A stretch of DNA of 64,000 nucleotides from BOG-994 sp049514215. Its GTDB lineage: Bacteria; Pseudomonadota; Gammaproteobacteria; Burkholderiales; Burkholderiaceae_D. The DNA lies in contig JBEKVI010000013.1 of NCBI GenBank assembly GCA_049514215.1, forward strand, positions 1 through 64,000, in the 5' to 3' direction. The position numbers and the translations under genes were made by a program. The notes beneath the pieces were generated by a model. It had not been told where the DNA came from. It was given only the letters and a program-made list of their open reading frames with translations, and did not search any database. Below are positions 34,546 to 42,895 of the stretch, piece after piece (the stretch's first letter is position 1; the number at the start of each line of letters is the position of its first letter).

Positions 34546-34943
34546 GAATTCCCCCTGGATAACCACAAGCTCCGACACGAAAGCAGGGCGCTCTTTGGCG
34601 CATCTGGCGGGTCCAATCGTAAGGCCGCTCTTGTCAGAACGCGCCAGGGCCACCCGAACGCGCCGGCCTTCCGCTTGAGGAGCTTGATGAAATCACGGAG
34701 CTGGCGGTCTTGACAAGAGAAATCGACGCGACCCGATCCAGCGCGGCGACCGCGCTTTATTTGGCGGCTTCACGCGGGGCTTTCACTGTCGAGACTCTGG
34801 TTGTTGCAAGTATTCCGAACACGCGGCGCTCTAAATCTGAAGGATGCCCGCGATGCTCGGACGAGCGCCGTGTTCTGCGCCGCCTTCGGCGCCGTCGTTA
34901 AATCGGGCAGGCCGGCGCTGACCTTCGGAAAGGGAGCCGTCGC
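34546..34943. other. about 400 bases without a supported gene
   Basis: The gap lies between two minus-strand genes, the efflux channel end and the glycine-zipper protein start. Nothing protein-like with a ribosome binding site was found. It must include the promoter of the glycine-zipper gene. Confidence 0.45.
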
Positions 34944-36521
34944 CTACGAGGCCGGGATCGGGACAGCACCTGCCGGACGCGACGAGACTCCATTCGCTGC
35001 CTGCTCGCGGTTCCACCAGCCTCCCCCGAGCGCCTGAAACAGTGCCGCCGTATCGCCGTAGCGGTTGGCCTGGGCCTGCAGGCGAGCGATGACGGCCGTT
35101 TGATACGCTTCTTTTGCACCCAGCAGCGTCAGGTAGTTCACGTATCCCGCGCGGTATTGGGCTTCGGTGATGTCCACCGTGGCCTTGGCCGCGCGCTCCG
35201 AGCGGGAGCAGGCCGCGAGGCTTTCCGCGTCGGTCGTGATCGCGTGCAACGTATCGGCCACATTCTGCAGGGCGGTTAGAACCGTGCTGCGATATTGAGC
35301 CTGCGCCTGAACCAAGGCCTCCTCGGCCGCACGTTCCCGGTGCAGGAGCGTAAAGCCGGCAAAAAGGGGCTGGGTCGCATCCCCAACCAGCGTCCAGAAT
35401 GGGCCCCCCGGACTGAACAACTGGTTGACCTCCGATGCGACGCCGCCAACACTGCCGCTAAGCGTGAATTGGGGCAGCCGCGCAGCAACCGCCACGCCAA
35501 CTTGCGCACTGGCGAAGTGGAGTTGCTCCTCGGCCGCGCGCACGTCGGGTCGTTGTTCGATCAATCGGGCCGGCAGGCTTACGGGAAGATCTTTGGGCAG
35601 GCTCAGCGACGAGAACTCAAACGTGAAGTCGACCGTTGTATCCGGGGTGTCTCCGAGGAGCGCCCGCAACAGATCGTGGGTCTGTTCGAGTTGCTTTTGA
35701 AGGGGAGGAAGCTGCTGCTGTGCCAGCGCAACCGCCGACTCTTGTGCTGCAACGTCCAGGCCCATCGCATAGCCGAAGCGCTTCTGGTCATGAAGTATCG
35801 CGAGCGCCTGCAGGTTTTGCTCGATAAAGGCCTGCGTCGCTTGGACCTGTTCACGAAGCGACGCTTCCTGAATCGCGGCGGCGACAACATTGCCCGCGAG
35901 CGTGATATAGGTCGCCTCCATTTCATAGCGGAGGGAGTCGGCCTGTGCCTGAAGCGACTCCACCTGTCTTCGGTTGGCGCCGAAGACGTCCGGTGTATAT
36001 CCCACGTTCAGTTGTGCCGTGTACATATTGAAGATCACGGGAGCGTTATACGGAGGTCCGTTGGGATTCTGATAGGTCGAGATCACCGATCCGTTGCCTT
36101 GCACACCGGGCGAGTTACCTCCGAGATTGCCCGCTAGCTTTTGACGCTCGGGGATGAATTCCGCGGTGACGCTCGGATAGTAGTAGCCGCGTTGGGCTTG
36201 TACCGTCTCTTGCGCGCTGCGCAACGCGGCCTGCGCCGCGGCAATGTTAGGGTTGTTCTTAAGCGCCCGCTCCAGCAATGCATTCAGTTTGGGCGAGTCA
36301 AAGATGGCCCACCAGGTAAACGGAATATCACGGCCCATCACGAACTCTTGCTCCGTACCCCCGGCGACGTCGGGCGCGGTCGCGGTGGCTTCAAACGGAT
36401 GCGTGGAATAGTCCTGCCCGGTACTTTGCGATGGTCGCGCGTAATTAGGGCCGACCGCGCATGCGGCGATGCAAGCCACCGAAGCGATCACAGGTATCGT
36501 CACTCCGAAACGCAATAACAC
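34944..36521 (-). CDS. RND efflux outer-membrane channel lipoprotein (NodT/OprM family)
   Basis: About 525 residues. Lipobox in SVACIAACAVGPNY (lipidated Cys about 21), then two OEP repeats with typical features: GRDIPFTWWAIFDSPKLNALLERAL pieces, N-P-N-I-A-A-A-Q-A-A-L, R-P-D-V-R-A-A-E-E-Q-L and Y-R-A-G-Y-V-N-Y-L-T-L-L. It forms the trimeric TolC-like exit duct. The GTG at 36521 was chosen (GGGAG six bases before); a TTG at 36548 is in frame. It is divergent from the adaptor and pump genes, a less common arrangement that implies shared control from the 170-base intergenic region. Confidence 0.9.
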   Translation of the reverse strand: MLLRFGVTIPVIASVACIAACAVGPNYARPSQSTGQDYSTHPFEATATAPDVAGGTEQEFVMGRDIPFTWWAIFDSPKLNALLERALKNNPNIAAAQAALRSAQETVQAQRGYYYPSVTAEFIPERQKLAGNLGGNSPGVQGNGSVISTYQNPNGPPYNAPVIFNMYTAQLNVGYTPDVFGANRRQVESLQAQADSLRYEMEATYITLAGNVVAAAIQEASLREQVQATQAFIEQNLQALAILHDQKRFGYAMGLDVAAQESAVALAQQQLPPLQKQLEQTHDLLRALLGDTPDTTVDFTFEFSSLSLPKDLPVSLPARLIEQRPDVRAAEEQLHFASAQVGVAVAARLPQFTLSGSVGGVASEVNQLFSPGGPFWTLVGDATQPLFAGFTLLHRERAAEEALVQAQAQYRSTVLTALQNVADTLHAITTDAESLAACSRSERAAKATVDITEAQYRAGYVNYLTLLGAKEAYQTAVIARLQAQANRYGDTAALFQALGGGWWNREQAANGVSSRPAGAVPIPAS

Positions 36522-36690
36522 CCGGTTCTCCCATTTCGCCACGATCAAGTGTGCCGGTCACCATGGGGCGCTTTTCTAGAACGTCGCAGCGATGGTAAGT
36601 CGCTCCCCTACGCCAATCCACTGTGATTTATCACCGTAGACAGGACTCATTGGCGAAGACGAACATACGCAGTCCGTCGTAGAGAAGAAA
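36522..36690. promoter_or_regulatory. divergent control region of the RND efflux genes
   Basis: The only intergenic space between the outer-membrane channel and adaptor genes; it must contain both promoters. No obvious metal-regulator palindrome (MerR or CusR type) was recognised. Confidence 0.4.
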
Positions 36691-37911
36691 ATGGAAATGT
36701 GGCAGGCATGCGCCAAGTCAACAAGTGCGTTGATGATCGTGACCTTACTCCTTGCCCTGAACGCTTGTTCCGGAGGCAAGCCTGCAGTGGCTGCCTCCCA
36801 GAGTCCGGCGGTCGATGCCGCCAATGCGAAAGGCGAGCGCGATCGATCCGGGTCCAATGAGGCCGCCCTTGATCTGAATGACAAGCAGCTGAAATCGGTC
36901 CATGTCGATGCGGTGTCAACGCAGGCGTTTCCTCGACGGCGCGAAGCCGTTGGGAGCATCGACTTCGATGAGGACGTGGCCGTGCAGGTGTTCACACCCT
37001 ATCCCGGCCGCATCATCGAAGCGCACGCCAAGGTCGGGGACGACGTTCGAGAAGGCGGGCTTCTCTTTACCGTTGATAGCCCCGATCTCGTGCAGGCGGA
37101 GTCGAACCTGATTGCGGCTGCGGCGGTGTTGGACCTGACGTCGGCGGCTTTAAATCGAGCCAAAGAACTCTATGGTCGCGAAGGGATCGCCGAAAAAGAC
37201 TTGCAGCAAGCCGTCTCGGATGAACAGACCGCGCAGGGGACGCTAAAGGCCGCGCGAGACGCCGTGCGTGTCTTTGGAAAGTCCGAGCCAAACATCGACG
37301 AGATCATTGCGTTGCGCAAGATCGACCCGGCACTGGTCGTGCGCAGTCCCATTACGGGTCGAGTCACGGCACGTAACGCGCAACCAGGGTTACTGGTGCA
37401 GCCGGGAAACACGCCTGCGCCCTACTCCGTGGCCGACCTGTCCCACATGTGGATGCTCGCCGAGGTGGCAGAGACGGACAGCCCCTTATATCGCAAAGGG
37501 CAGGAGGTTCACGTCAAAGTTGCGGCTTTTCCCGATCGGGACTTTGAAGGAAAGATCACCAACATTGGCGCGACGGTCGACCCCAACACCCATACGATCC
37601 TCGTACGCTCCGATGTTGCCGATCCCAAGCACGAATTGCGGCCCGGGATGTTCGCAACCTACGTCATCAACGTCGACAGTCCCATGAATGCCTTGGGCAT
37701 TCCGCTGAACGGTGTCGTTCGGGAAGGCGACGGCACCATGACGGTGTGGGTCGCGACCGACACGCATCACTTCGTGCGACGCACGGTGCGCATCGGATTG
37801 CAGGAGAACGGCTACGACCAAATCGTCGACGGGCTCGCTCCCGGCGAGCGTGTCGTGACCGACGGTGCCGTCTTCCTTAGCAATATGGTGAATGCAGCCG
37901 CCGTGTCTTAG
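36691..37911 (+). CDS. RND efflux periplasmic adaptor (membrane fusion) lipoprotein
   Basis: About 406 residues. Lipobox LALNACSGG (Cys about 26). HlyD-like organisation: barrel/lipoyl halves around FTPYPGRIIEAHAKVGDDV and VRSPITGRVTARNAQPGLLV, an alpha-hairpin between them (about 130-205), a beta-barrel (KVAAFPDRDFEGKI) and a membrane-proximal domain. No His-rich N-terminal metal site is seen. ATG 36691 with AGAGAAG just upstream. Gap to the pump gene is 23 bases. Confidence 0.92.
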   Translation: MEMWQACAKSTSALMIVTLLLALNACSGGKPAVAASQSPAVDAANAKGERDRSGSNEAALDLNDKQLKSVHVDAVSTQAFPRRREAVGSIDFDEDVAVQVFTPYPGRIIEAHAKVGDDVREGGLLFTVDSPDLVQAESNLIAAAAVLDLTSAALNRAKELYGREGIAEKDLQQAVSDEQTAQGTLKAARDAVRVFGKSEPNIDEIIALRKIDPALVVRSPITGRVTARNAQPGLLVQPGNTPAPYSVADLSHMWMLAEVAETDSPLYRKGQEVHVKVAAFPDRDFEGKITNIGATVDPNTHTILVRSDVADPKHELRPGMFATYVINVDSPMNALGIPLNGVVREGDGTMTVWVATDTHHFVRRTVRIGLQENGYDQIVDGLAPGERVVTDGAVFLSNMVNAAAVS

Positions 37912-37934
37912 GACGCGTCCCAATCGGAGTATGC

Positions 37935-40900
37935 GTGCTCAGAACCGTTCTCACCCTGTGTCTTGGTCGCCGTGCCATCGTCTTGTTGGGGCTCTTGCTG
38001 TTGCTGGGAGCAGGCGGCATTGCGATCACCAAACTGAACATCGAGGCCTATCCGAACCCGGCCCCGGTCATTCTTGAAATCACCGCGCAGGCTCCAGGCT
38101 TGTCCGCCGAGGAGATGGAGCGCTATTACACGACTCCGATGGAGATCGGGTTGTATTCCACACCCGGCATCGAGAACGTCCGTTCGACCTCGTTTTATGG
38201 ACTTGCGTTCGTGCGCGTGACATTCAAGTACGGCGTGGACTACTACTTCGCCTACACCCAGGCCGCGCTGAGCCTGCAGCAGAACGTCAATCTGCCGCAA
38301 AACCAGGTTGCGCAGATCCAGCAGTCCAGCTTGGTGGGTGAAGTCTATCGCTATCAGGTCGTAGGGCCGCCGCATTTCGGCCTCACCAATCTGCGCACCG
38401 TGCAGGATTGGATCATCCTGCGACGCCTGTCCACAATTCCTGGCGTGGTCGCTATCAACAGCTGGGGCGGGACCACCAAGGAATTCGACGTCAACGTCGA
38501 TCCCAATCGGATGCAGGCCTATGGTCTGACCCTGACCCAGGTCATCACAGCCCTGGGGAACGCCAACATCAACGTGGGAGGGCGTGAGGTGACGGTCGGG
38601 CAGCAGTCCATCAATATCCGTGGCGTCGGCTTGATCGATACGGGTGGCAGCGATGACCTGACCCAGGGTTACAAGACCTCCGACATCGAAAAGGTCGTCC
38701 TCGCCCAGGTCAACGGCGTTCCTGTGTTAATCAAGGACATCGCGAAAGTCGAGGTCGGCTACGTGCCACGTCTGGGCATCGCGGGCCGCGATCGCCAAGA
38801 CGATATCGCCGCAGCCATCGTGGTCATGGGCCGCACGCAGCACACCAACGAGATCGTGCCGCGGATCAAAGAGGTGGTCGCCACGATGAATCGGGATGGA
38901 AGCCTGCCTCCGGGAGTGAAGATAGTGCCTTACTACGATCGGACCTCGCTCGTGGACGTGACCACGCACACCGTGTTTCACAATCTGATTGTAGGTTGCC
39001 TTCTCGTGTTCTTGATCCAGTGGATCTTTCTGGGCGATTTGCGTAGCGCCATCATCGTTGGCGTCAATATCCCGTTTGCCCTGCTCTTTAGCGTGATCCT
39101 CTTGGTCGTGCAAGGCGAAGACGCCAACCTGCTGTCGATCGGCGCGATCGATTTCGGGATCATCGTCGATTCGGCCGTCATCCTTGTCGAGAACATCTTT
39201 CGCAATTTTCAGGCGCCGCGCGGGGCCCGGCGCGCACTTCTGAAGGTCCTGGCCGACGGCCGCTTCGGCCCTGACCCGACCGACTCACGTTCACGCAGCG
39301 GCGCGCGCACCTGGACGCATCGTCTGCGGCTTATTCTCGTCAGTTCGCTGCAGGTGGATCGCGCGGTTCTGTTTTCCGTCATGATCACCGTGGCTGCGTT
39401 CGTGCCGCTATTTACCATGCAAGGCGTCGAGGGTCAGATCTTCGGTCCGATGGCCCGAACCTATGCCTACGCATTGGCGGGCGCACTGATCGCGACTTTC
39501 ACCATCACTCCGGTGCTGGCGTCGGTTTTCTTGCCTGCGCGGGTGAAGGACGTCGAGACGTTCGTAGTGCGCGCGATGCGTCGCATCTATTCGCCCGTGT
39601 TGCGCTGGTCGCTGGATCACCGCGCCATCGTAGTTCTAGGTGGGCTGCTGTTTCTCGTGGTCACCGGCATCCTGGCGCTCTTTCTGGGGTCGGAATTCCT
39701 TCCTGCACTTGAGGAGGGAAACTATTGGATCCGCGCGTCCATGCCTCCAACGATGTCGCTCGATGCCGGAACCCATGCGGCGGCCAGGATGCGCGAGATC
39801 CTGCTGCGGCACCCCGAGATTCTGACGGTGGTCTCGCAGCATGGCCGGCCGGACAACGGCAGCGACGCATCGCCGTTTTCCAACGTGGAGCTCTTCGCAC
39901 CTCTGAAGTCCTTTGATGAGTGGCCATCGGGGTTAACCAAGGAGAAACTCACCGCAACCTTGTCCCACGAATTTGCCGACGAGCTCCCGGGCATCACGTT
40001 CAATTTCTCGCAGTACATCCAAGACAACGTCGAAGAGGCGATCTCGGGTGTCAAGGGGGCCAATTCGGTCAAGATCATCGGCCCGAATCTGGTCGTTCTC
40101 GAGCAGCTCGCAAGCGAGGTGATGCTACAGATGAAGGATGTGCGAGGGATCGCGGACCTCGGAATCTTTAACGTCTTGGGTCAACCGAATCTGGACATCA
40201 AGGTCGATCGCGCCAAGGCTGCCCGCTACGGCCTCAATAGTGGCGACGTCGATGCGGTCGTCCAGGCGGCCCTGGGCGGGGTAGCAGCCAGCACCATCCT
40301 CGAGAACGAACGACAGTTCAATCTCGAAGTTCGTTATCTCCCCGAGTATCGCAATAGCATAGAGAGCATCGGCCAGATCAAGGTGGGTTACCAGACCGCA
40401 AGCGGCGCGACCGCTTACATTCCCTTGCGCAGCGTCGCCGACATCAGCGTGGATACCGGTGCTTCCTACATCTATCACGAGGCGACCCAACGGTTTATCC
40501 CGATCAAATTTAGCGTTCGCGAACGGGATCTGGGCAGCACGGTAGCTGATGCTCAGGACCGCATCGCGAGGAACATCCAGGTCCCCAGCGGCTACCGCAT
40601 CATCTGGGCCGGCGAATTCGAGGACTTGAAACAGGCCCAGAAGCGCCTCGCGGTGATCGTTCCGATCAGCCTGATCTTGATTCTCATGCTCCTCTACGCG
40701 CTGTTCAATTCCCTGCGCGACAGCCTGCTTGCGCTATCAGGAATTCCGTTCGCCATCGGCGGCGGGGTACTTGCGCTTTTTGTCACCGGCCTGCCGTTTA
40801 GCATTTCGGCGGCGATCGGCTTCATCTCGCTATTCGGCGTCTCGGTTATGAACGGGATCTTGCTTATCACCTACTACCACCAGACGCGCACGCGCGGGTT

Positions 40901-41177
40901 GAGCAATATCGATGCAATGTTTCTGGCGGGTGAGCAGCGCATGCGTCCCATGCTTATGACGGCCTTGTCGGCCTGCATCGGTCTTCTGCCGGCTGCGCTC
41001 TCTCATAGCATTGGCAGCCAGGTACAACGGCCCTTGGCCACGGTCGTCGTGGGCGGGCTGTTGCTTGGCCCGATCATGCTGCTCGTCGTCGTGCCTGCCG
41101 TGCAAACCCTTTTCATGGGGCCCGAAAAGTCAGCGGCGAGAAAGCCGCCGCTTGTCGAACCCGCAGAACCGGTCTAG
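37935..41177 (+). CDS. RND efflux pump, heavy-metal (CzcA/CusA-like) branch
   Basis: About 1080 residues with the twelve-helix RND pattern and two large periplasmic loops. The helix 4 motif reads GAIDFGIIVDSAVILVEN, close to the D-F-G-x-x-x-D-G-A-x-x-x-E-N signature of CzcA-type pumps, with Ser in the usual Gly place. The proton-relay acidic residues are kept. After helix 4 a longer than usual cytoplasmic segment of about 45 residues, rich in Arg and Pro, is inserted (about 432-478). It exports a cation by family analogy; the actual substrate is unknown. Translationally coupled to the adaptor and a 97-residue protein. Confidence 0.9.
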   Translation: MLRTVLTLCLGRRAIVLLGLLLLLGAGGIAITKLNIEAYPNPAPVILEITAQAPGLSAEEMERYYTTPMEIGLYSTPGIENVRSTSFYGLAFVRVTFKYGVDYYFAYTQAALSLQQNVNLPQNQVAQIQQSSLVGEVYRYQVVGPPHFGLTNLRTVQDWIILRRLSTIPGVVAINSWGGTTKEFDVNVDPNRMQAYGLTLTQVITALGNANINVGGREVTVGQQSINIRGVGLIDTGGSDDLTQGYKTSDIEKVVLAQVNGVPVLIKDIAKVEVGYVPRLGIAGRDRQDDIAAAIVVMGRTQHTNEIVPRIKEVVATMNRDGSLPPGVKIVPYYDRTSLVDVTTHTVFHNLIVGCLLVFLIQWIFLGDLRSAIIVGVNIPFALLFSVILLVVQGEDANLLSIGAIDFGIIVDSAVILVENIFRNFQAPRGARRALLKVLADGRFGPDPTDSRSRSGARTWTHRLRLILVSSLQVDRAVLFSVMITVAAFVPLFTMQGVEGQIFGPMARTYAYALAGALIATFTITPVLASVFLPARVKDVETFVVRAMRRIYSPVLRWSLDHRAIVVLGGLLFLVVTGILALFLGSEFLPALEEGNYWIRASMPPTMSLDAGTHAAARMREILLRHPEILTVVSQHGRPDNGSDASPFSNVELFAPLKSFDEWPSGLTKEKLTATLSHEFADELPGITFNFSQYIQDNVEEAISGVKGANSVKIIGPNLVVLEQLASEVMLQMKDVRGIADLGIFNVLGQPNLDIKVDRAKAARYGLNSGDVDAVVQAALGGVAASTILENERQFNLEVRYLPEYRNSIESIGQIKVGYQTASGATAYIPLRSVADISVDTGASYIYHEATQRFIPIKFSVRERDLGSTVADAQDRIARNIQVPSGYRIIWAGEFEDLKQAQKRLAVIVPISLILILMLLYALFNSLRDSLLALSGIPFAIGGGVLALFVTGLPFSISAAIGFISLFGVSVMNGILLITYYHQTRTRGLSNIDAMFLAGEQRMRPMLMTALSACIGLLPAALSHSIGSQVQRPLATVVVGGLLLGPIMLLVVVPAVQTLFMGPEKSAARKPPLVEPAEPV

Positions 41178-41184
41178 GGACGAC

Positions 41185-41478
41185 ATGACCCGCAGATTGC
41201 GAAGCTGGGACCGCGCCGGAGCCCTTTTTCTCATCAGCGTGTTGCTCCTTGTAGGGGCCAATGTGGCTGCGCGATCTCGCACCCTCCCCGCCGCACAAGC
41301 TCCGATTTCAGGAAAAGCCTTGCGGGCCGCCCACGCCGGTACGCTGCCGGGCCCCGGCCGGGTGCGGGCAAGCAGTGCATTTCCGGTCATGCCCGCAGGC
41401 AGTCATTTGGGATCCCTGGCCGGCGAATACACCAATCGCAAGCGCGGGCTGGCCAAGGGTATCAATGGACATTATTAG
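41185..41478 (+). CDS. small exported/membrane protein in the RND operon
   Basis: 97 residues, starting seven bases after the pump stop with AGGGA in between. The N-terminus has a basic patch and a hydrophobic helix (AGALFLISVLLLVGANVAA, about 11-29), a signal peptide or anchor. The rest is short, Ala/Gly-rich and basic, unrecognised. Close coupling suggests an accessory role for the efflux pump, such as a small CusF-like or pump-associated peptide, but no metal-binding motif (Met/His pairs) is evident. Confidence 0.65.
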   Translation: MTRRLRSWDRAGALFLISVLLLVGANVAARSRTLPAAQAPISGKALRAAHAGTLPGPGRVRASSAFPVMPAGSHLGSLAGEYTNRKRGLAKGINGHY

Positions 41479-41583
41479 GGCGTCGGTGCCTAAGCGCGGC
41501 AGGTGTTGTCGAACTTTGGGTAGAAGGCCTGCCCTCGCGCTTCCACAGACACGCGGACGCCAGACAAGAAAACAAATGAGACC

Positions 41584-42240
41584 ATGAGCACGCTTCCACT
41601 TCAGAGCATCAGGCTGCTGCGCGGTAACCACGAGGATGTGACCCAAACCGGGGCCGGCTGCTTCATGAACGTCATCTCCCACTTGAATGGCGACCGACCG
41701 GTCACCGATGCCTCGCCCTGCGTCGAGCCGCACGTGCGGATGCTCGTCGTCCTTCTGAACGATTTCATGGAAGACGGCCCGAGGCAGGCGCTGCTCCAGT
41801 TTATCGAGCGGGCGATGCGTTCGAGAGACAAAGCGGGGTTGACGACCTTGCGCTGCAAGGAGCGCCTCGCGACGTTTCGGCTCGAACTCGAGGCGCTCGT
41901 CAAGGACTACGGCCTGCTGGATGTCCCGCTATTTGACGAGGTCTTGGACATTTCCTGCTGTGGGACCCCGGTCGATCTGTATTGCGGGCTGTTACAGTAC
42001 ACAAGGCGTGTTAGAAGTGCAAAGCGTGAGGATTTCTTCTCGAGTTACGCCTCGCAAACCGCAGAGCGCAAAGGCATCGAACCACACCGTGACGTGCCAG
42101 GACCAAATGACCTCATCGAGAACCTCTTTAGTCTCGGACTCCAAGTTCTAGACGAGATCCTGCCGCCGAGTGCGGAACCCCGACCCGAGATCCTGATCCG
42201 GGCGATGCGCCTTACCAAGCCAGCGCAGGCCTTCCCTTGA
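41584..42240 (+). CDS. conserved hypothetical protein of about 218 residues
   Basis: Not assigned to a named family. The N-terminal third has a characteristic block, GAGCFMNVISHLNGDRP, then T-D-A-S-P-C-V-E-P-H and V-V-L-L-N-D-F. I recall similar Cys...S-x-L-x-G...D-x-x-x-C-x-x-P blocks in short uncharacterised bacterial and phage proteins. No signal peptide or membrane segment. It begins 105 bases after the small RND-operon protein; the ATG at 41584 has only a weak GAGA upstream. Separate promoter likely. Confidence 0.7.
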   Translation: MSTLPLQSIRLLRGNHEDVTQTGAGCFMNVISHLNGDRPVTDASPCVEPHVRMLVVLLNDFMEDGPRQALLQFIERAMRSRDKAGLTTLRCKERLATFRLELEALVKDYGLLDVPLFDEVLDISCCGTPVDLYCGLLQYTRRVRSAKREDFFSSYASQTAERKGIEPHRDVPGPNDLIENLFSLGLQVLDEILPPSAEPRPEILIRAMRLTKPAQAFP

Positions 42241-42390
42241 CGAGGCTGCGGTCTAGCCCGATCCCGGCCGTCGGATACCCCGCTCATCAAGTCTTGCGAC
42301 AACTCCCCGAGGCGGCCGAATCCACGGCGTCAACTAAGGGCGGGCGATGGCCCATTCGAGGGTTCGGGTGAAGATGTTAGCGGCCCCCGT

Positions 42391-42419
42391 CTTGAATTTT
42401 GACAAATCCCCCGTATAAT
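42391..42419 (+). promoter_or_regulatory. groESL promoter with overlapping sigma-70 and heat-shock-sigma elements
   Basis: TTGAAT (42392-42397) and TATAAT (42414-42419) are 16 bases apart, a good sigma-70 pair. Overlapping it, CTTGAA (42391-42396) and CCCCGTAT (42409-42416) are 12 bases apart and match the sigma-32 consensus in all but one -10 position. Confidence 0.75.
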
Positions 42420-42445
42420 TAGCACTCGTTGGTGGCGAGTGCTAA
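42419..42445 (+). promoter_or_regulatory. CIRCE operator (HrcA binding site)
   Basis: TTAGCACTC (42419-42427), nine-base spacer, GAGTGCTAA (42437-42445): a perfect match to CIRCE. It overlaps the last base of the -10 box and sits about 90 bases upstream of groES, so HrcA repression of groESL is strongly supported. The hrcA gene is not in this window. Confidence 0.97.
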
Positions 42446-42535
42446 TAACCCGCCATCGCACCCCACACTGCGGGGCTCTTGTCGCGCAAAATCTGCCGAA
42501 ACCAACATTAAGTGATTGATCATAAAGGAGATTAT

Positions 42536-42850
42536 ATGAACCTTCGTCCGCTGCACGATCGTGTGATCGTAAAACGCCTCGATCAGGAAACCAAGACCGC
42601 TTCGGGAATCGTCATTCCCGACAATGCCGCTGAAAAGCCCGATCAGGGCGAAGTGCTGGCCATCGGCAAGGGCAAGCTGCTCGAGGACGGCTCGATCCGC
42701 GCCCTGGAAGTCAAAGTGGGCGATCGGGTCCTGTTTGGCAAGTACTCGGGCCAAACCGTCAAAGTCGATGGCAACGAACTCTTGGTCATGCGCGAAGAAG
42801 ACATCATGGCCGTCGTTGAAGGCAAGACTTCCAGCGTCAAAGCCGCGTAA
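42536..42850 (+). CDS. groES: co-chaperonin GroES
   Basis: About 104 residues, slightly longer than the usual 96-97. Begins MNLRPLHDRVIVKR and holds the mobile loop (ETKTASGIVIPDNAAEKP) and the KVGDRVLFGKYSG segment. Caps the GroEL ring. Start fixed by AAGGAG five bases upstream. Under CIRCE and a dual promoter; groEL follows by 45 bases. Confidence 0.97.
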   Translation: MNLRPLHDRVIVKRLDQETKTASGIVIPDNAAEKPDQGEVLAIGKGKLLEDGSIRALEVKVGDRVLFGKYSGQTVKVDGNELLVMREEDIMAVVEGKTSSVKAA

Positions 42851-42895
42851 CCGACCCTCTCCCCTCATTTAGAACCCGAATTCAGGAGTATTGAT

